A stretch of DNA of 64,000 nt from Theocolax elegans. Lineage: Eukaryota; Arthropoda; Insecta; Hymenoptera; Cerocephalidae. The notes below the pieces were generated by a model. The model had not been told where the DNA came from. It worked only from the letters and a program-made list of their open reading frames with translations, and did not search any database. The translations under genes and the position numbers were made by a program. Position 1 is the stretch's first letter. The number at the start of each line of letters is the position of its first letter. The stretch lies in contig CM047426.1 of NCBI GenBank assembly GCA_026168455.1, forward strand, positions 53,427,085-53,491,084. Reading direction: 5' to 3'. Shown piece after piece: positions 41,589 through 53,938 of the stretch.

Positions 41589-43374
41589 GGAAGAAGCAAA
41601 AATCGAGTAAACGAAATCGACATCCAATTTCTTTATCGCGGCTTTTCTTAATTATGCGTGAATTAATTTGCACAAAACTGGATGTAAACCAAAGACCAAT
41701 AAATAGGGAAAGCGATGTTTTATAAATTTCATAAAAATAAATAGTATATAATAAACGGTTATGAAAAGAAAAATACGATGACCGAGTTAGCTGTATAATA
41801 AGGCTTACGCACCCATACCTGCCTTGGGCGCTATCGCGCCCTTTGATTTTATTTTTTCATCGCCAATAATTATTTTTAAAAATACATGTACGGATTGCTA
41901 CAGTTTGAGGTGAATTATTAATGTTACCATGTATTAGTTTTAAATAGCCGTAAATAACTATTCTTCCGAATGACAAAAGTGATTGGTTGCCTGGAAGAGT
42001 CAATAATTAATAGAATAATGGTGACGAGAACCACTATTATAAGTTAATCGAACTTGGCGGAAATAAGATCAAGGCCAACTACGTGTATCGATGATGCAAT
42101 CAATCACCTAAATTAACGTCGGGTGATAAGAGCAATAAGGTAGATAAGGATAGCGATAGAGTGGTAGGGGGAATCTTTCTTTCAGGAGGATCAAGCCATG
42201 CCGCGAGCCGGATAAAGAAGCCGGTCTCGATGATTCGCTACACGATTGTCCAGCCGAGCAGTTGGGTGTGATCATTTTCTTTAAAAAGTAGTTAGGCTGA
42301 GTAGCCATTTGTGTTGTAAAGTAGTTGTAGGAGCGGTAGTTAATCGTTTGGAGGGTGTGCGAGGAACAGACAGCATATCAACTTTAAACTCTTCACGGAT
42401 GTAATCTACCACCCCACCCCCTCCTTACCAACACAATCCAACCATTGCAGAACATAACGCGATCTGAAGAATCGTGCTTTTAATGAAGATCTCAATAATA
42501 GCAATGACATCGAAGGACCTCGGATGAGCTATTGCTTCAATAGAGATGGAATGTGTCTTGATACGATTTATGTTTGTGTGAAAGATGGAAAGTGACTTTG
42601 TTGCTGAGTGTATTGCCTGACTGGTCCTATCTCATTCAGCGTTCTGCGACACAGTTGCTTCCTGAACGGACCGATGAAGATACTGTTAGACCCCTCCAGA
42701 AAAAAGAAAAGCACCCTGGAAGCTCCCAGAGGCTAGCCCGAAACTCGGCTCCGGGAAATGAAGGAGTCAGTACGAATTCGACAGCGAACCACTTTAGCAG
42801 TCTCACTCATGTTTCTGTCATTTGGTACCGTTCCCATGTTTTTTTACTAACTCGTTCGTGCGTGCTTAGATTGTATTTGCATTAGCGGAATTTGTGTTAG
42901 TACTGTACATTGCTGTACGGATGAAGCTCCACGACTCAATCTCGGGCCGCGGCATTTTCTGCGTACCCACTTCCGTTACTTCTTTACGAACGACGTTCTT
43001 GGCCGCAAGCCCCCTTGGCTGGGATTACGTAATCCAGTGGCTTGAATCTTGGCTGGGCTGTACACCAGCTTGTCGCTTGAACACCAGCTTGAACACCAGT
43101 TGGTCGCACCGGGCTGTTTCGGTCTGTTCGCAAGGGCTAAGCACCGACTGCTCAGTTTGCTTTTATAAGCCGTTCTATGATAATTATTTATGAATAAAAT
43201 TGTTTATACATCTTTGTAATCGATCATCGTTAGGAATTGTATGGGTATTCTCCACTCACTAAGAGCAGTTATTTGCCATCCTTATTAAAGTTAGTTTTTA
43301 TATTTGATGTAAAAATAGATTTTCTTTATTTCATTAATCTGAATATTTCTTTTTAACCTGCCATGTTTCTTGTC
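41589..43374. other. No recognised gene or repeat
   Basis: Moderate G+C, no repeat match elsewhere in the window. ORFs of 99-103 codons at 42574-42885 and 42894-43193 have no recognisable domains and are probably chance. This is the best candidate for single-copy host DNA in the window. Confidence 0.45.
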
Positions 43375-43545
43375 AATTTGGATCACCATCAATGTTCCCA
43401 TCCGTCAATGCTCCCGCGAATCAGAGAGCGCGATCGTTTAACTGCTCCCACCAATCATGTCAAAGACTAGGAGAAACGTTTTCATAGAGGGGATAATAAT
43501 AATTATTGGTAATGCTTCGTCGATAATATAGTTTATATATTTTTC
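43375..43545 (+). repeat. Dispersed repeat, inverted copy at 47795-47955
   Basis: GGATAATAATAATTATTGGT, AACTGCTCCCACCAATCATG and GAGAGCGCGATCG recur in reverse orientation at 47.8-47.95 kb. Confidence 0.82.
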
Positions 43546-43753
43546 ATCTGAATTTACGTAAATAGATGTTACTAGAGTCATGCATTACTGTTATTAGAAT
43601 AAAAATAAATAGTCAATTTAGGAAACAAAATGGAAAGTGTTGAGATTAATAGTTTCAGAGAAAAAAATTCATATATATTATATAAATATTTTGCCACCGC
43701 CGTCGTGTCTAACATTTTAGGGTTCTATATATAATATAGAAATATACATATAT

Positions 43754-43754
<1 letters not shown>

Positions 43755-43798
<44 letters not shown>

Positions 43799-43808
43799 TG
43801 CGTGCGTG
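43755..43808 (+). repeat. (TG)n microsatellite
   Basis: About 25 TG units with interruptions, followed by a TA tract at 43841-43868. Confidence 0.9.
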
Positions 43809-43835
43809 TATATTTCAATAGAAAGAGAGAAAATT

Positions 43836-43867
<32 letters not shown>

Positions 43868-44097
43868 TGTAAAGGGTTGCCTCCATATATGAATATATAT
43901 TGAAAATTATATTTTTTCAAGTATGAATAATATATGTATTTTTTCCATGCGCAAAGTTGTGATTATAACTTGAAAAAATGTGTATCAGTTTACTCATTGC
44001 TGATAAAACTCATGAACTTTATAAATTTGTACTAAGTAATAATAACGGATCTAAAATTTAATATAATTTAAATTGTTTGTAGATAAAATAAATATTA

Positions 44098-44653
44098 ATC
44101 AAGTATAATAACATAGACTTTTCCAAATATCCATATGATATACGTTGAAATTTATTTATTATTTTATTGAAATTTAAAATTAAATACATTAATTATTGCA
44201 TTTTTTAAGACAATTCCATTAGAAACAGTAATGGCAAAAGAAAATTAAAATTTTAACAGTGGTAATATAAAATGTGAATTACAATTGAAAAGTTTTTCAA
44301 AATTTATTAATTTAGGAGAATTTGATTTCCCAAAAAGTACACCAAATTTATATGTTACTGATTTTAAATATTTCGCGGACGCCGCCTCCTCGTCGTGTCT
44401 AAGGTTTCAGGATTCTATATATAAATCAAATTCTCCTAAATTAATAAATTTTGAAAAACTTTTCAATTGTAATTCACATTTTATATTACCACTGTTAAAA
44501 TTTTAATTTTCTTTTGCCATTACTGTTTCTAATGGAATTGTCTTAAAAAATGCAATAAGTAATGTATTTAATTTTAAATTTCAATAAAATAATAAATAAA
44601 TTTCAACGTATATCATATGGATATTTGGAAAAGTCTATGTTATTATACTTGAT
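44098..44653. repeat. 556-bp near-perfect palindrome
   Basis: Arms 44098-44328 and 44422-44653 are inverted copies with only a few mismatches. The 93-bp loop carries GCCTCCTCGTCGTGTCTAAG, which is also found near 43696 and, inverted, near 44972. Likely a fold-back MITE. Confidence 0.88.
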
Positions 44654-44671
44654 TATATATATATATAATAT

Positions 44672-44880
<209 letters not shown>

Positions 44881-44886
44881 CGTCAT

Positions 44887-44927
<41 letters not shown>

Positions 44928-45027
44928 TATATATATATTTATATATCTAAAGGAGGTTAGTCTCCAATCCTGCAATCTTAGACACGGCCGCGGCGGAATA
45001 TTTATATGTTATATATATTGCGACAAA

Positions 45028-45245
45028 GTCTCTTGAGAGCATATATTCATAAAGTAAAATAGAAATTTTACATATAAAGATAGTTGCGTATAATCCCAAT
45101 AGTCCTCCCAGTGACTCCAGTATAGTGGATATACATTAATAATTATTTAAACTTGATGAAATTCACTACAACTCCAGTGTTTGGAAATAAATAGTACAAT
45201 ATTAACTCGAGTAACTAGTTCATGTGGTGGTGGAGGACCATTCAG
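45028..45245 (+). repeat. Dispersed repeat matching 5861-6145 in permuted order
   Basis: Holds AGTCTCTTGAGAGCATAT first and CCAGTATAGTGGATATA second, the reverse order of the 6-kb copy. Confidence 0.65.
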
Positions 45246-45249
45246 ATTA

Positions 45250-46290
45250 TATTAGTTTATACTATTCAATAATTTGACTGAATTTTCCTGAACAAAATGT
45301 CAAAATGTAAAAAAATCTAAAAAAATTCATAGAGATAGCTAAAAACAACAGTAAGGGCATAGTGTTTTGATTTTTTAAGAAATAATAATTTTTTTAATGA
45401 TAATTGAGTAAACAATTTTTAGACGCTAATTATAAGTAAATAAGTCCTAAACTTTCAACGCAAACATTGTAATTTTAAATAATCAATTTAAAAATCTGGA
45501 AAATTTTGGGTATATTGCTACAAGATTCAGTCTAAGACATTCATTGCTAAGACATTTTTAAGTTTTGATAATCACAAAATATAAATTAAAAATAGATGGA
45601 TTTCATTAAACAATAGATAAAGTACAGAAATTTTTTAATAGTTTATAAGAACAATACGAAAAAATATCTCACTTCTGCGAGAAGCGTACAAATTTTTTAG
45701 CGATTTTACAATGCGATGGTTTTTGTTATTGGCATTGAAAAATTTTTGCTTCCACATATTCTGATGTAGAATTTTGTGCTCTTTCACAATCCCTGGTTAA
45801 ATATTTGGCCACATGTAAAGGAGAAATGACAAAACCAATTTAAATACTACAAAAAATACCAACATTAATTAAAAAAAACTTTTACTCCAGTATTTTTCAG
45901 AATGTTATTGCAAATATAATCTATGCTCAAAATATGAAGTAAGGTGAAGAGAATAGTTGCTGTTTAAATCACTATTTTTTTACAAATTCACGTTTTTCCA
46001 AATTATTGTTAATTATAGGTAACCTTGAATCATCAAAATAACTTATATTTATAACTTCTTTGATAAACATAAATGTCCTACCATATAGTTTATACATGGC
46101 GGGATCTATATGGCCATCGTAAATGTATCAAAAAAGTAACAAATTGTAAATTTTCGTACATTTCAGGCGGTTAGTTGCAGAGTATAAGGTAGATAAAATT
46201 TTTTTTCACTAAAAAATTACTGGTCTAAAGTGTAACTATTCTCTTCGATTTTCTTCACATTTTGAGTGTACATTATATTTTTTTGAGTAT
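45250..46290 (+). repeat. Dispersed ~1-kb repeat, inverted copy of 30765-31840
   Basis: Collinear with the reverse complement of 30765-31840 through most of its length, with small indels and a short local duplication at about 46260-46290. No coding. Confidence 0.8.
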
Positions 46291-46483
46291 ACATTATATT
46301 AGCGATAAAATTCTGAAAAAACTCGAGAACAAATTTTTTTCTCAAATTTCGGTGTTTTTTGTTTACATTGGTCTTATCATTTTTGCTTTAAATATTTTTT
46401 TGCAAAATTTTTTTTCGTAACACGCACGAATTTCGCGTTTTTGCGCCCTAAACATAGGGCCTAAAGTATCCCTTTATATATAT

Positions 46484-47445
46484 ATTGGTGTGTGTATAAT
46501 ATTATGCTCCATAAAAAGTTTCTGCAATTGAAATTACTGAAATCAAAATAGCAACGCAATTAAATAGCGTATTGCATATGCATGATTATATGTGAAAGAC
46601 TTATAAAATATTTTAAGTTTTCGTATTAAGTAAGAGTTATAAGATTTATATAACGACATTATATGTTTCTAATAATTTTTACTTTTACACGCTGTGTCGA
46701 CAATAGGCCTCATTAGAGACATAACGCTATTTAATTCATTTCAGACGTATAATTCAAAAGTAAGATGGCAATCCAACGCGTGGTGCAAGTATTATTTTAT
46801 TTAAATAGCATAAAAAAGAGAGAAATTACTTTTTATTAGTTATGCAGAACTTAATTTTGCACAAATGAATTATTATTATTCTATAAAATTGTTTATCTAC
46901 TAATTTAAAGCACGGGAAGGATAGACATTGTTTATTTAAAGAGAATAAAAAAAAAAGTTTCTTTTCTATCAGTTTTGTGGAAATTAATAAAAACTTTTTA
47001 TAGAGTTTAAGCAACATATATAAAAGTTTAATTCAAAAAAATACAATGTATGGTATGGTAAAAAATACTTGTCGATTATTCCGCTTTGATTTCAGTACTT
47101 TCTATTGTAGAAACTATTTATGGAGTTTAAGCAAAATATAAATAGAAATAGGATGGGAGTAATAATTAAAGATATTTCTATCAGATGACATTTTTGAATG
47201 TGTGATTGGAAACCAGGCTTGCGAATGTTGACATCTTCGTAGAAGGTGTTTTATATAAATTACTATCTAGAGGCACAAATTCAATGTGGAATATTTAGTA
47301 ATGAATAATATAATTACTGAAAGTGAAACTCTAATTAATAAATAAAAAATTTCTGTTCATATCTATAAAATACTTGCCGTTGCTATTTTGATTTCAGTAA
47401 TTTCAATTGCAGAAACTTTTTATGGAGCATAATATTATACACACA

Positions 47446-47450
<5 letters not shown>
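46484..47450. mobile_element. Non-autonomous TIR element (70-bp TIRs), 967 bp
   Basis: Perfect or near-perfect TIRs at 46484-46553 and 47381-47450, starting ATTGGTGTGTGTATAATATT. The interior shares GTGCAAGTATTATTTTATT and TTAATTTTGCACAAAT with the long-TIR family at 10-11 kb and 26.8-30.7 kb, so it is a relative. Flanked by TA repeats. Confidence 0.82.
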
Positions 47451-47490
<40 letters not shown>

Positions 47491-47492
<2 letters not shown>

Positions 47493-47765
47493 GTGGTTCT
47501 CTGTGACATCGAAGATGAAAAAAATAAATATTGCTATAACTGTGGGAATATGTTTTAGAGGTATCCAGTAGTTCTCCTGAATTTTTTCAGATATTTTCTG
47601 GGCCATTATTTTAAGTTACAGAGAGTCAAAGTTGACATTTTAGCACTTTTTTGCATTATATGCCCATTTTCATGAATTTTTAGCTCCCAGGGGATGCATT
47701 TTTCACTAAAAACATAAGTATGACTTTTTTTGTAAAATTTTCCGAACTTTTCATTAAAAATACTA
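47491..47765 (+). repeat. Half copy of the GGGTGGTTCTC MITE
   Basis: Matches the left arm of the MITE at 21133 for about 250 bp, then breaks into another repeat (47795-47955). Preceded by a TA tract (47450-47490). Confidence 0.85.
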
Positions 47766-47794
47766 TATTTTAGGATAAATTTAATTTAGGATAA

Positions 47795-47955
47795 ACTATA
47801 TTATCGACGAAGCATTACCAATAATTATTATTATCCCCTCTATGAAAACGTTTCTCCTAATCTTTGACATGATTGGTGGGAGCAGTTAAACGATCGCGCT
47901 CTCTGATTCGCGCGAGCATTGACGGATGGGAACATTGACGGTGATCCGTTGATTT
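47795..47955 (-). repeat. Dispersed repeat, inverted copy of 43375-43545
   Basis: Reverse complement of 43375-43545 with few differences; joined directly to the truncated MITE arm. Confidence 0.82.
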
Positions 47956-47989
47956 ACAGCCTCCCGCTTTCGTACACTTATGTTATTAT

Positions 47990-48690
47990 TTGGAGATGTG
48001 ATCCCTATTGCAAAAGCTCATGTAAGCAATCGCTTGAGAAATCGCCTGAAAAATCAAGTGTTTTTCACGCCAAAATCTCAGGTGACTAAAATAAAAGTAA
48101 AAGTTACAGTTTCATTGAAAAAAGTATTATTATAAGATATATTTTTTTATTCCTCTCGGATCGTAGAGAATCGATTGAACATGAGATAAAATGATACTTG
48201 AAAAAGCTCTGGCGACTCTGTTTATCACAGAAGTTATTTTTTCAGTATTTCGTAAACCTAATTTTATTAGTGCCAAGTGCTATTTTTTATTATAAATTAA
48301 CTTACGAAAATAGATTTTTATTATCATATTTTTTCTTTTTACAGACTAGACGTTTCTAAAGAGACGGTAGTGATAGTGTGCTGGTGGAAGCGTCGCAGTA
48401 GTCGCAACTATTTCTACCTTAAAAGTTATTATATGTTACATCCAATCGATTATCTATACTCAGTAAGTAAAAAACAACCTATTGCTTACAATCTTTTTTC
48501 GATGGGTCTTTGATATTTTGCGGTTCTTGGGACATGGTTTTTTCACGAACTATGGACAATTTGAAGTCATTTCGTCTCACGTTTCATTTATTCTATAGAT
48601 AAATAGATCACCTAAGTCACTTAGAATAAATCACCTGATCAATTAGGAGATTCTCAGGTAATATCTCCCCTGAGTTTTTTTTAGTAGGGA
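47990..48690 (+). repeat. Dispersed repeat related to 15860-16270
   Basis: Same ordered marks as the 15.9-kb copy, with about 300 bp more internal sequence. Non-coding. Confidence 0.5.
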
Positions 48691-48740
48691 TAGTTAAGCA
48701 TTTGGTTCATAAATTTGACAATTTATGGAGAACATCGATT

Positions 48741-50251
48741 ACACCGGCACACAAAAAAGTGGTCTGTTCAAACGACCAGACCTATCTATCCTTATGTATT
48801 TTGACGCGCTAAATCCGAATCCGAGGTTGGTTTTACTCAAACACCCCCAAAATTTTTTTTAAATCGCGAAAAACTGTGAAAAACCACTGAAAATAGTATT
48901 TAAGTGCGTGGGTTAAAGACAAAAAAATTTTTTATGAGAGTATTATATACGATTTTTATATATTTTATTGCGCTGAATTTGAATGCAGGGTTTATTGTAC
49001 CCGTACGCCCTTGAAAGTGTGAAAAAATCGTGAAAATTTGCATTACGTCCACCATTGATTGACCCATCAAAGTATCTCATTCCTCCACTTCATATCAATC
49101 TTGGTCTAGTAAAACAGTTTGTTAAAGCTCTGAATAAAGATGGCGATTATTTCAAGTATTTAGGAGAAAAGTTTCCCGCAATAAGCGACGCTAAATTGAA
49201 AGAAGGTTTTTTGATGGTCCACAAATTCAGAGACAATAGAGAGAGAATACAAAGAAAGCTGCTTGGCAAAGTTCCAAATCTGTATGTGAGAACTTCTTAG
49301 GGAATAAAAAGAGTGAGAACTATGTGGAACTTGTCGAAGAAATGTTGAAAAATTTCAAAAATTTAGGTTGCTTGATGAACTATAAAATGCATTTCTTACA
49401 TTCTTATCTCGACTACTTCCCTTATAATCTTGGAGACTCCAGTGAAGAACAAGGAGAACGATTTCATCAAGATATAAGTGTAATGGAGACACGATACCAA
49501 GGAAAATGGGATGTCAACATGATGTCAGACTTTTGCTAGATGCTTAAAAGAGACACTTTGAGTAACAGCAAAAAAAGAAAAAGAAATCCCTTACATAGGT
49601 CATTTGAAGAAAAAAGAGTTCGTTATAGGAGGAAACGGGAGTAGAGCAAACAGAGTTGACGTTATAAATATAAAAAAAGGAAAAAAAAAACAAAAATCAT
49701 GATTCTTGAATGACACTTACGTTTTTTCCTTTCTCACCATATAATGTTACATTTTAAGCGATTTTACAACATTGTTTGACATTTTTTCTAGGTTGGAAGG
49801 ATATAAAAGTCAACTACTCACCAGATCTCATTTAGACGCCTAAAATTCACGTGAATCATACATGATACATTCACAAAAAAATGTATTGCAACAAAATTAT
49901 GCTCTTACATGCAAATTTTCACGATTTTTCGTAGTTTTTCTCGATTTTGCGTAGGTTTTCACCATTTTTTCACACTTTCAAAAGCGTACGGGTACAATAA
50001 ACCCTGAATTCAAATTCAGCGCATCAAAATATATAAAAATCGTGTATAATACTCCATAAAAAATTTTTTGTCTTCAACCCACGCACTAAATACGATTTTC
50101 AGTGATTTTTCACAGTTTTTCGCGATTTAAAAAAAATTTTTGGGGCGTTTGAGTAAAACCAACCTCGGATTCGGATTTAGCGCATCAAAATACATAAGGA
50201 TAGATAGGTCTGGTTGCTTGAATAGACCACTTTTTTTTTGTGTGCCGGTGT
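48741..50251 (+). mobile_element. TIR DNA transposon, unclassified, 1511 bp
   Basis: Termini ACACCGGCACACAAAAAAGT; inverted arms of about 310-340 bp (48741-49050 and 49912-50251). The interior carries a decayed ORF. TSD not clear (GATT on the left, TATT on the right). Internally deleted relative to what an autonomous element would need. Confidence 0.78.
49040..49640 (+). pseudogene. Transposon-borne protein, C-terminal part, family without a name I can give
   Basis: Two readable blocks: LIPPLHINLGLVKQFVKALN (about 49079-49138) and, after a frame break near 49300, LHSYLDYFPYNLGDSSEEQG followed by GERFHQDI...RYQGKWDVNMM (about 49400-49530), a TAG, and a basic tail. I recognise this combination as a protein repeated many times in arthropod genomes. 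Its position between TIRs makes it the likely transposase, with Asp/Glu residues that could be catalytic, but I cannot assign a superfamily. N-terminal part missing. Confidence 0.6.
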
Positions 50252-50914
50252 TATTAGGAATCTGAATAATTTTTAAGTTATAGACAATGTCAAAAACGTA
50301 ATTTACCATAACAATTTGATCTTCCTTTTACAGGTTGAAGAATTATTAAGGTTAAGTATCTAGGTATTGAAAATTTAGTATAAATTTTAAATTGGATACA
50401 TGTTACAACATATACAACCGATTGTTTTATGCTAACGGTTGATTGAGAATCAAAAGTCAAAGTATTTGGGAGTACATTGGAGCGGTATCTGCGATTTTAC
50501 ACTTTTGCATAACTGTGTATTTAGGTAATTATTAATAATTAATTGCTCAGATTCTTTTTTCAGCTATATATTTATAAAATAACAAATAGGATACGTAAAC
50601 GAAAATTGAGTGGTAAGAATTTTTCAAGGGACCGATTCTTCGTGTTAATTGAATTGTATTTTTTCTTTCGGATTTTGTAGAAAACATTATTAATTAAATT
50701 ACTCCTGACATTTTTAACATGTAAAGTATTGTTAAAAATATGTAGTTATTTAATTATTTTGAAGAAACGGAAGTTTTAAAAGTGATTTTATAATAATTTT
50801 TCTCGATTTATCCTGAGGCTTTAAAATTTTGTTAGGAGCATTTTCCAATGGTTTTCATAATTTGTAGAGTAGAATGAAATTCTTAAAATTTATTAATAAT
50901 CAACTGGTACTTTT
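50252..50914. other. No gene seen
   Basis: AT-rich, no ORF or repeat that I can support. Confidence 0.45.
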
Positions 50915-51121
50915 TTGTATTATTTTAATTTTGCTCTTTTTATGGTCTTAAATTGGTGCTTATAAGCGACGGAGGTCATACGATATCCTTTTTAAAAAAA
51001 CACTGGATGAAAATGCGTTTCTTATTGGTACTTGTATCAATCGGCCGGAGACGGGAATCGAACCTGGGACCTCCAGATTACGAACCTAACGCCCTAAGCG
51101 ATGGAGCCATCGCAGGCCTCT
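50915..51121 (-). mobile_element. tRNA-derived SINE, diverged copy
   Basis: Minus strand starts GAGGCCTGCGATGGCTCC, with B box GGTTCGATTCCCG (about 51065-51053). The body matches 52385-52591 with many substitutions (CGATTGATACAAG, ATCGTATGACCTCCGTCGC). Confidence 0.75.
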
Positions 51122-52384
51122 AACTGGTACTCTCTTAATTGTTTGAAGCGAAAAATCAAGATATTCTATTTTTAACGCATGACAAAGGTTCTAGTTCCAG
51201 AAACTTAAAAATTTAATTGAAAATTAAAATGGGTTTAATAAAATTTCTGGAATTTTGTTTTAGTAATTAAACAATTTAACTTTAAATTTAAATAGGTAAA
51301 TAAGATTTCTGATAATTTTTTGACCTCTAGGTATTAAGGAAGCTTTAAGCCACTCAACTGTCCGATAAATTTGTGATTTTATATATTTTTTAATCGTTGA
51401 TGCTTGTAATAATAGCGTTTGTCGATACAAAAATAATTTTTTTTATAAGCGGGTACAAAATTTTTATGCATGTTAAGCGGACGCAACATTAGTTACTTTG
51501 CGCCTGCTAGTATGTATTTGAACCTGGGTCCAGCAGGAGACTTTTTTCGCTCGCTTAGCATTCATAAAACGTCATGTTTTGCGCCTGCTAATAGGAAAAA
51601 TAGTATACGCAATAAAAGCGTAAGATAATTTTTCTGATATATTCAAGTGTCAAATAATTTACGCCCTTGATGCATAATGTATTATAATGCATTAAGTAAA
51701 AAAAATGTAAATATATATATATATATATGGGTGTGTATACATATTGGTCATTCAATACTTTATTTAAAATCTTTTATATATAACATAAAAGCATTACTTG
51801 TTGTAACAAAGATTTAAATAAATTTCCCTTGAATTAACTTCTTGTTATATTTGAAAGTTATTTATAATATTGATTTCACCTACAATAGCTACTAAAATAT
51901 GAAGCAAGAATGCAAAAATGAATATTTTCTGAATTTAATATGTACATACAGAAATAAAATATCTAATGCAATAGCAACGGAATCACGTTCTACCTATAAT
52001 AATCGAGTATCATCCAAGTTTTTGTAAAAAAATTGTAAACCAAAGTTATAAACATTTGATAATGTTAACAAACAAATTAAACCTTTTAAACAAACTAGAA
52101 ACTAAAAAGACTCTTATTTCAATACAAATCTAATCACGTTGGATTATTTAGTACATTTTTATAATTGTTAATTAGGCCGTTTTTTGTGCAAAACTAAAAA
52201 AAACAGAGATTGAATTTTGTTTTGTCAGATTTGATCCTAATATATGAATTAATCCAAATTCTATACGAGTAGATTAGAAACATAGCAGAATTAATATCGA
52301 GGCCTCTATTTTAACAAGGGGGCTAAAAATGTGATTCAGTTACTTTCGTATAGCACTCTTGCACGCAAATGCGAAACCTTTTTT
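51122..52384. other. No gene; AT-rich with TA tract at 51710-51728
   Basis: Nothing coding. A short repeated phrase TTTGCGCCTGCTA occurs at about 51499 and 51579. Confidence 0.45.
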
Positions 52385-52591
52385 TTATTATTATTTTAAC
52401 GTCGCTCTTTTTATGCTCCCAAACCGGTGCTGATCAGCGACGGAAGTCATACGATGTCTTGGTGAAGAAAGCACTTGTTGAAAATACATTCGCCAGTGGT
52501 GCTTGTATCAATCGGCCGGGGCCGGGAATCGAACCTGGGACCTCCAGATTACGAGCCCGACGCCCTACCGATCGAGCTATCGCAGGCCTCA
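52385..52591 (-). mobile_element. tRNA-derived SINE
   Basis: Minus strand: GAGGCCTGCGATAGCTCGAT (A box), a possible anticodon loop CTCGTAA (Thr CGU-like), B box GGTTCGATTCC, then a ~130-bp body ending in an A/T-rich tail. The tRNA-like head is about 72 nt. The better preserved of two copies in the window. Confidence 0.82.
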
Positions 52592-53167
52592 AATTAATTT
52601 ATTTAAACAATTAATAAATCAAAATTGATAAAATTTATAATTTTATTTAAAAATTTTTTTAGTTTGCAAAATTTAATTACGATTAAATTGATTAAGTTGC
52701 AAATTTATATTGATTATAGATAATATTAATAAAATTTGAAAATTTCTTTAAATTATACATTATATTTATATAAAAATTTTATGTAAGAAAAGTAATAAAA
52801 AATAATTAAGTATTTGAACAATAAATTAAAGTAAAATGAATTTTATCAATTAAAATTAAGATTGTTTTTCACGTTTGTTATTTATTATATTAATATAAAA
52901 GTCAGATTTTGAAAACTAACGAAAATCAATATAAAGACAGAAAGGTTGACGACCCTGCGCCAAAATCATGCGAAATAACAAAGAGGATAATAAGAAGAGA
53001 GGGAAGCCGAAAACTCCAGCTGTAGGTGCGAAGAAGGTGGGAGAGCAGTCCCCACCTCTAACCAAATGTACAAGTCTCGCTGTCGAAAGCAGCATTCGCC
53101 TCGATCTGTAAGGCGAGGAAGGAAGCACCCTCCTCGCCACTTCTAGAAATAAATTTCTTTTGCTATT
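52592..53167. other. No supported gene
   Basis: AT-rich to 52910, then a G+C-richer patch with a 47-codon basic ORF (ATG 52970, MRNNKEDNKKRGKPKTP), possibly the start of a retroelement gag-like ORF. Too short to name. Confidence 0.4.
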
Positions 53168-53224
53168 TAAATTTTGTGAGTTTGATTAAACAGACAGCAG
53201 TGTATTGTTCATTTGAAGGTATTT

Positions 53225-53657
53225 GGATAAGATGGAATGCTGGAATCATTCCAATCTTTCCCGAAGTCCTTTTATCATTTAAAGCCCATTCCTTGGAATA
53301 CATTCGGACGAAAAGGAGCACTAGATTCGCTTTTCTTCTACCCGAATTATTCAAACTTTCCTTTTTTCATAGAAAAATACTCAGATGATGTGGAATACTG
53401 GATTTATTCCAACATCTACCTGATTTTTTCTAATATACATTCAACAAAGAGTTTATTGGGCGAGGCCGAACGCTGGATTCATTCAAACCTCTACCCAACC
53501 TCTTATTCCATTAAAAATATCCAGAAAACGTTCTGGGATGAGAAGAAACACTGGATTTGTTTCCACTCTACCCCAGACGTTTCTACTTTATACATTTATT
53601 ACGGTCCTGCTAAGTATAAATGTATTTTTATGTAAAGGATCAAAATAGGCCCGTTAC
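53225..53657 (+). repeat. Degenerate ~80-bp tandem repeats with LTR-like end
   Basis: Four units share CTGGA(A/T)T.ATTCCAA.CTCTACC-type sequence near 53240, 53398, 53471 and 53550. The block ends AGGCCCGTTACA against a TA tract, similar to the ends of several LTRs here, so it may be a truncated LTR. Confidence 0.45.
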
Positions 53658-53666
53658 AATATATAT

Positions 53667-53783
53667 ATCCCTTAGGGGGTTTATGCAGCCCGGGCTGCTT
53701 AATCCGAACTTCTTTTACGCACTTTCTAAACTATGCATCTTCCCTCTCTTTCTTGGGCTGCATAAACCCCCATTAAGAGGAAT
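53667..53783. mobile_element. Small 17-bp-TIR MITE (~115 bp)
   Basis: GGGGGTTTATGCAGCCC at about 53674 and its inverse at about 53756 enclose 65 bp. A TTA lies next to each end, compatible with a PIF/Harbinger-type target, but TSD limits are uncertain. Confidence 0.6.
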
Positions 53784-53787
53784 TTTA

Positions 53788-53938
53788 TATATATAGTTTG
53801 TAAATATATATATATATAGTTTGTAAATATATATATATATATAGTTTGTAAATAAATATATATATAGTTTGTAAATATATATATATATATAGTTTGTAAA
53901 TATATATATATATAGTTTGTAAATATATATATATATAT
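53788..53938 (+). repeat. AGTTTGTAAA(TA)n minisatellite
   Basis: Six units of about 25-28 bp, each AGTTTGTAAAT followed by TA repeats. Confidence 0.92.

Noticed and set aside
42574..43193. Two ORFs of about 100 aa as host genes
   Set aside because: No domain, no signal or intron pattern, ordinary codon mix; kept only as part of an unassigned region.
52495..52591. Functional tRNA gene
   Set aside because: A and B boxes are good, but the same block continues into a body shared with 50915-51121, so it is a SINE head.
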